From contig CAKUJT010000152.1 in assembly GCA_934661765.1 (NCBI GenBank), positions 1-5,406 of the forward strand: 5,406 nucleotides of DNA, read 5' to 3'. Below, one piece after another: positions 4,463 to 5,406 of the stretch. The notes below the pieces were generated by a model that was not told the origin of the DNA, did not search any database, and saw nothing but the letters and a program-made list of their open reading frames with translations. The stretch comes from an uncultured Senegalimassilia sp. Its GTDB lineage: Bacteria > Actinomycetota > Coriobacteriia > Coriobacteriales > Eggerthellaceae. The stretch's first letter is position 1, and every line of letters starts with the position of its first letter. The position numbers and the translations under genes are program-made.

Positions 4463-5406
4463 ATGGAATATAAACAAATGACACTCGCAGAGTGGCTAGA
4501 TATCAAACAGAAATTAAAACAGAATATCTCATCTGCAAAGGACAAGCTGAACGGATTGAAGAAAGATTTTGTCCGTATCGGCTATCTCTTACGCAAAATA
4601 GATGACAATGAATTATACAAGCAAGATGGCTATAAGAGCATCGCAGAATTTGCCAAAGCAGAATGCGGCTTATCTCCATCAGATACAACAAGGTTCATTC
4701 AGATAAACAAAAAGTATTCCATAGGCGGCAATTCTGAAGAACTCCGGCCAGAATTTTTAGAGTATGGACAAAGTAAGCTTGCAGCCATGCTGTCCCTCCC
4801 AGACTCCGACTTAAACATGATCACTCCGCAGACGAGCCGGGAGGACATTAGAGAATTAAACCGTTTTAACAAGTCGGATCCAGAACAGGGAGCGGATGAC
4901 GACATAGAGCAACTTATCAGAGACTTCTACATATCTCAAGAACTTGTAAGAAAAGCAGTAACAGTAAAAGATGATCCCAAAGCCTTACGAGAGTTAATTG
5001 CTCCAAGCGGCAGCCGGTCTTTCCGGAAGGGCATCTGGTTTATCCTATTTCATGAGAACAAGATAAATATCAAAAAATACTCCGGGGTAGCAAAGGAAAT
5101 ATCCTGGGAAGAATTTGCTGCAATAACGGCTAAAATCCTAGAAAAGTACGAACCGGAAGATGCCGCAGGGGAGGAGAACACAGATGGATTCGAGGAAGAT
5201 AGAGAAAACAATGAACAAGATGTTATTGGAAAGAGAAGAAATGCTGGAGAAAATGGCACAGGAATCGGAGAAGATACCAGAAAGCCGGAAGAGAACACAC
5301 CAGAGCCTACACAGAGCGAAACAGAACATGAAACCGATAACAATATCCCAGAAGAATCCAGAGAAAAAGATATGGGATGCACAGAGAAACCAGCGGGAGA
5401 AGAAAA
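4463..5406 (+). CDS. Helix-turn-helix-like protein with acidic tail (3' truncated by window)
   Basis: The frame is open from ATG 4463 to the window end (314 codons seen, no stop). AGGAGG at 4453-4458 overlaps the stop of the PcfJ-like gene and lies four bases before the start, so the two are co-translated. The N-terminus (1-45) is a Lys-rich helical region. Residues 55-86 (DGYKSIAEFAKAECGLSPSD followed by TTRFIQINKKYS) look like a helix-turn-helix in the style of ParB/KorB or phage DUF3102-type DNA-binding proteins. A second helical domain spans about 92-228. From about residue 230 the chain becomes an acidic low-complexity tail, roughly a quarter Glu with many Asn, Pro, Thr and Gly, to the end of the window. 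No exact family is recognised. Roles in partition or transcription control are inferred from the fold-like pattern and context. Confidence 0.75.
   Translation, partial: MEYKQMTLAEWLDIKQKLKQNISSAKDKLNGLKKDFVRIGYLLRKIDDNELYKQDGYKSIAEFAKAECGLSPSDTTRFIQINKKYSIGGNSEELRPEFLEYGQSKLAAMLSLPDSDLNMITPQTSREDIRELNRFNKSDPEQGADDDIEQLIRDFYISQELVRKAVTVKDDPKALRELIAPSGSRSFRKGIWFILFHENKINIKKYSGVAKEISWEEFAAITAKILEKYEPEDAAGEENTDGFEEDRENNEQDVIGKRRNAGENGTGIGEDTRKPEENTPEPTQSETEHETDNNIPEESREKDMGCTEKPAGEE

Noticed and set aside
5050..5382. Minus-strand 110-codon open frame near the right edge
   Set aside because: It is a Ser-rich shadow of the acidic tail coding region on the + strand and lacks its own start signals.
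1..5406. CRISPR array, tRNA, rRNA or insertion sequence
   Set aside because: No regularly spaced repeats, cloverleaf structure, rRNA sequence, transposase motif or terminal inverted repeats were seen.

Overview
The window looks like part of a mobile element (plasmid, phage-plasmid or integrative/conjugative element) from a gut-type Firmicute, most likely Lachnospiraceae or a close relative. The reasons are the moderately A+T-rich purine-loaded coding strand, strong AGGAGG-type ribosome binding sites, tightly packed small ORFs, and an HUH Rep / RNase H / PcfK / PcfJ gene set of the kind seen in such elements. The host assignment is inference from style and gene content, not from a marker gene. 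All credible genes lie on the + strand.

Region by region: (1) 1-93 is probably the 3' end of a gene cut by the window, followed by a short leader with two hairpins (99-134, 160-172). (2) 192-612 holds three small ORFs (35, 55 and 48 aa; the second has one membrane segment, and the third overlaps the second). (3) 612-780 is a non-coding control region. A strong 12-13 bp hairpin has its T-run on the minus strand, and a good minus-strand promoter faces it, together predicting an RNA of about 70 nt antisense to the rep leader. A CTTGATA sequence, the nick core of pC194/phiX174-type rolling-circle origins, lies just before rep. (4) 781-1506 encodes an HUH rolling-circle Rep, with a one-base gap to 1508-1936, an RNase HI-like protein whose acidic active site is altered. 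(5) 1937-2043 is a short intergenic stretch with three perfect DnaA boxes, two in tandem and one inverted. (6) 2044-2538 encodes a PcfK / AcrIIA9-type protein, translationally coupled by a GTGA overlap to 2535-4454, a PcfJ-family protein with a C4 zinc ribbon. (7) 4463 to the window end is a gene for a helix-turn-helix-like protein with a long acidic low-complexity tail, running off the edge.

Working model (inference): this is a replication and maintenance module. Rep would nick an origin in its own leader, possibly copy-controlled by the minus-strand RNA. The RNase H-like protein could act on RNA:DNA hybrids at the origin. The DnaA-box cluster offers a host-DnaA loading site. The PcfK/AcrIIA9-like protein could protect the element from Cas9, and the HTH protein could act in partition or regulation. 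The most interesting points are the putative counter-transcribed RNA, the coexistence of rolling-circle and DnaA-box signals within 1.3 kb, and the coupled PcfK/AcrIIA9-PcfJ pair.
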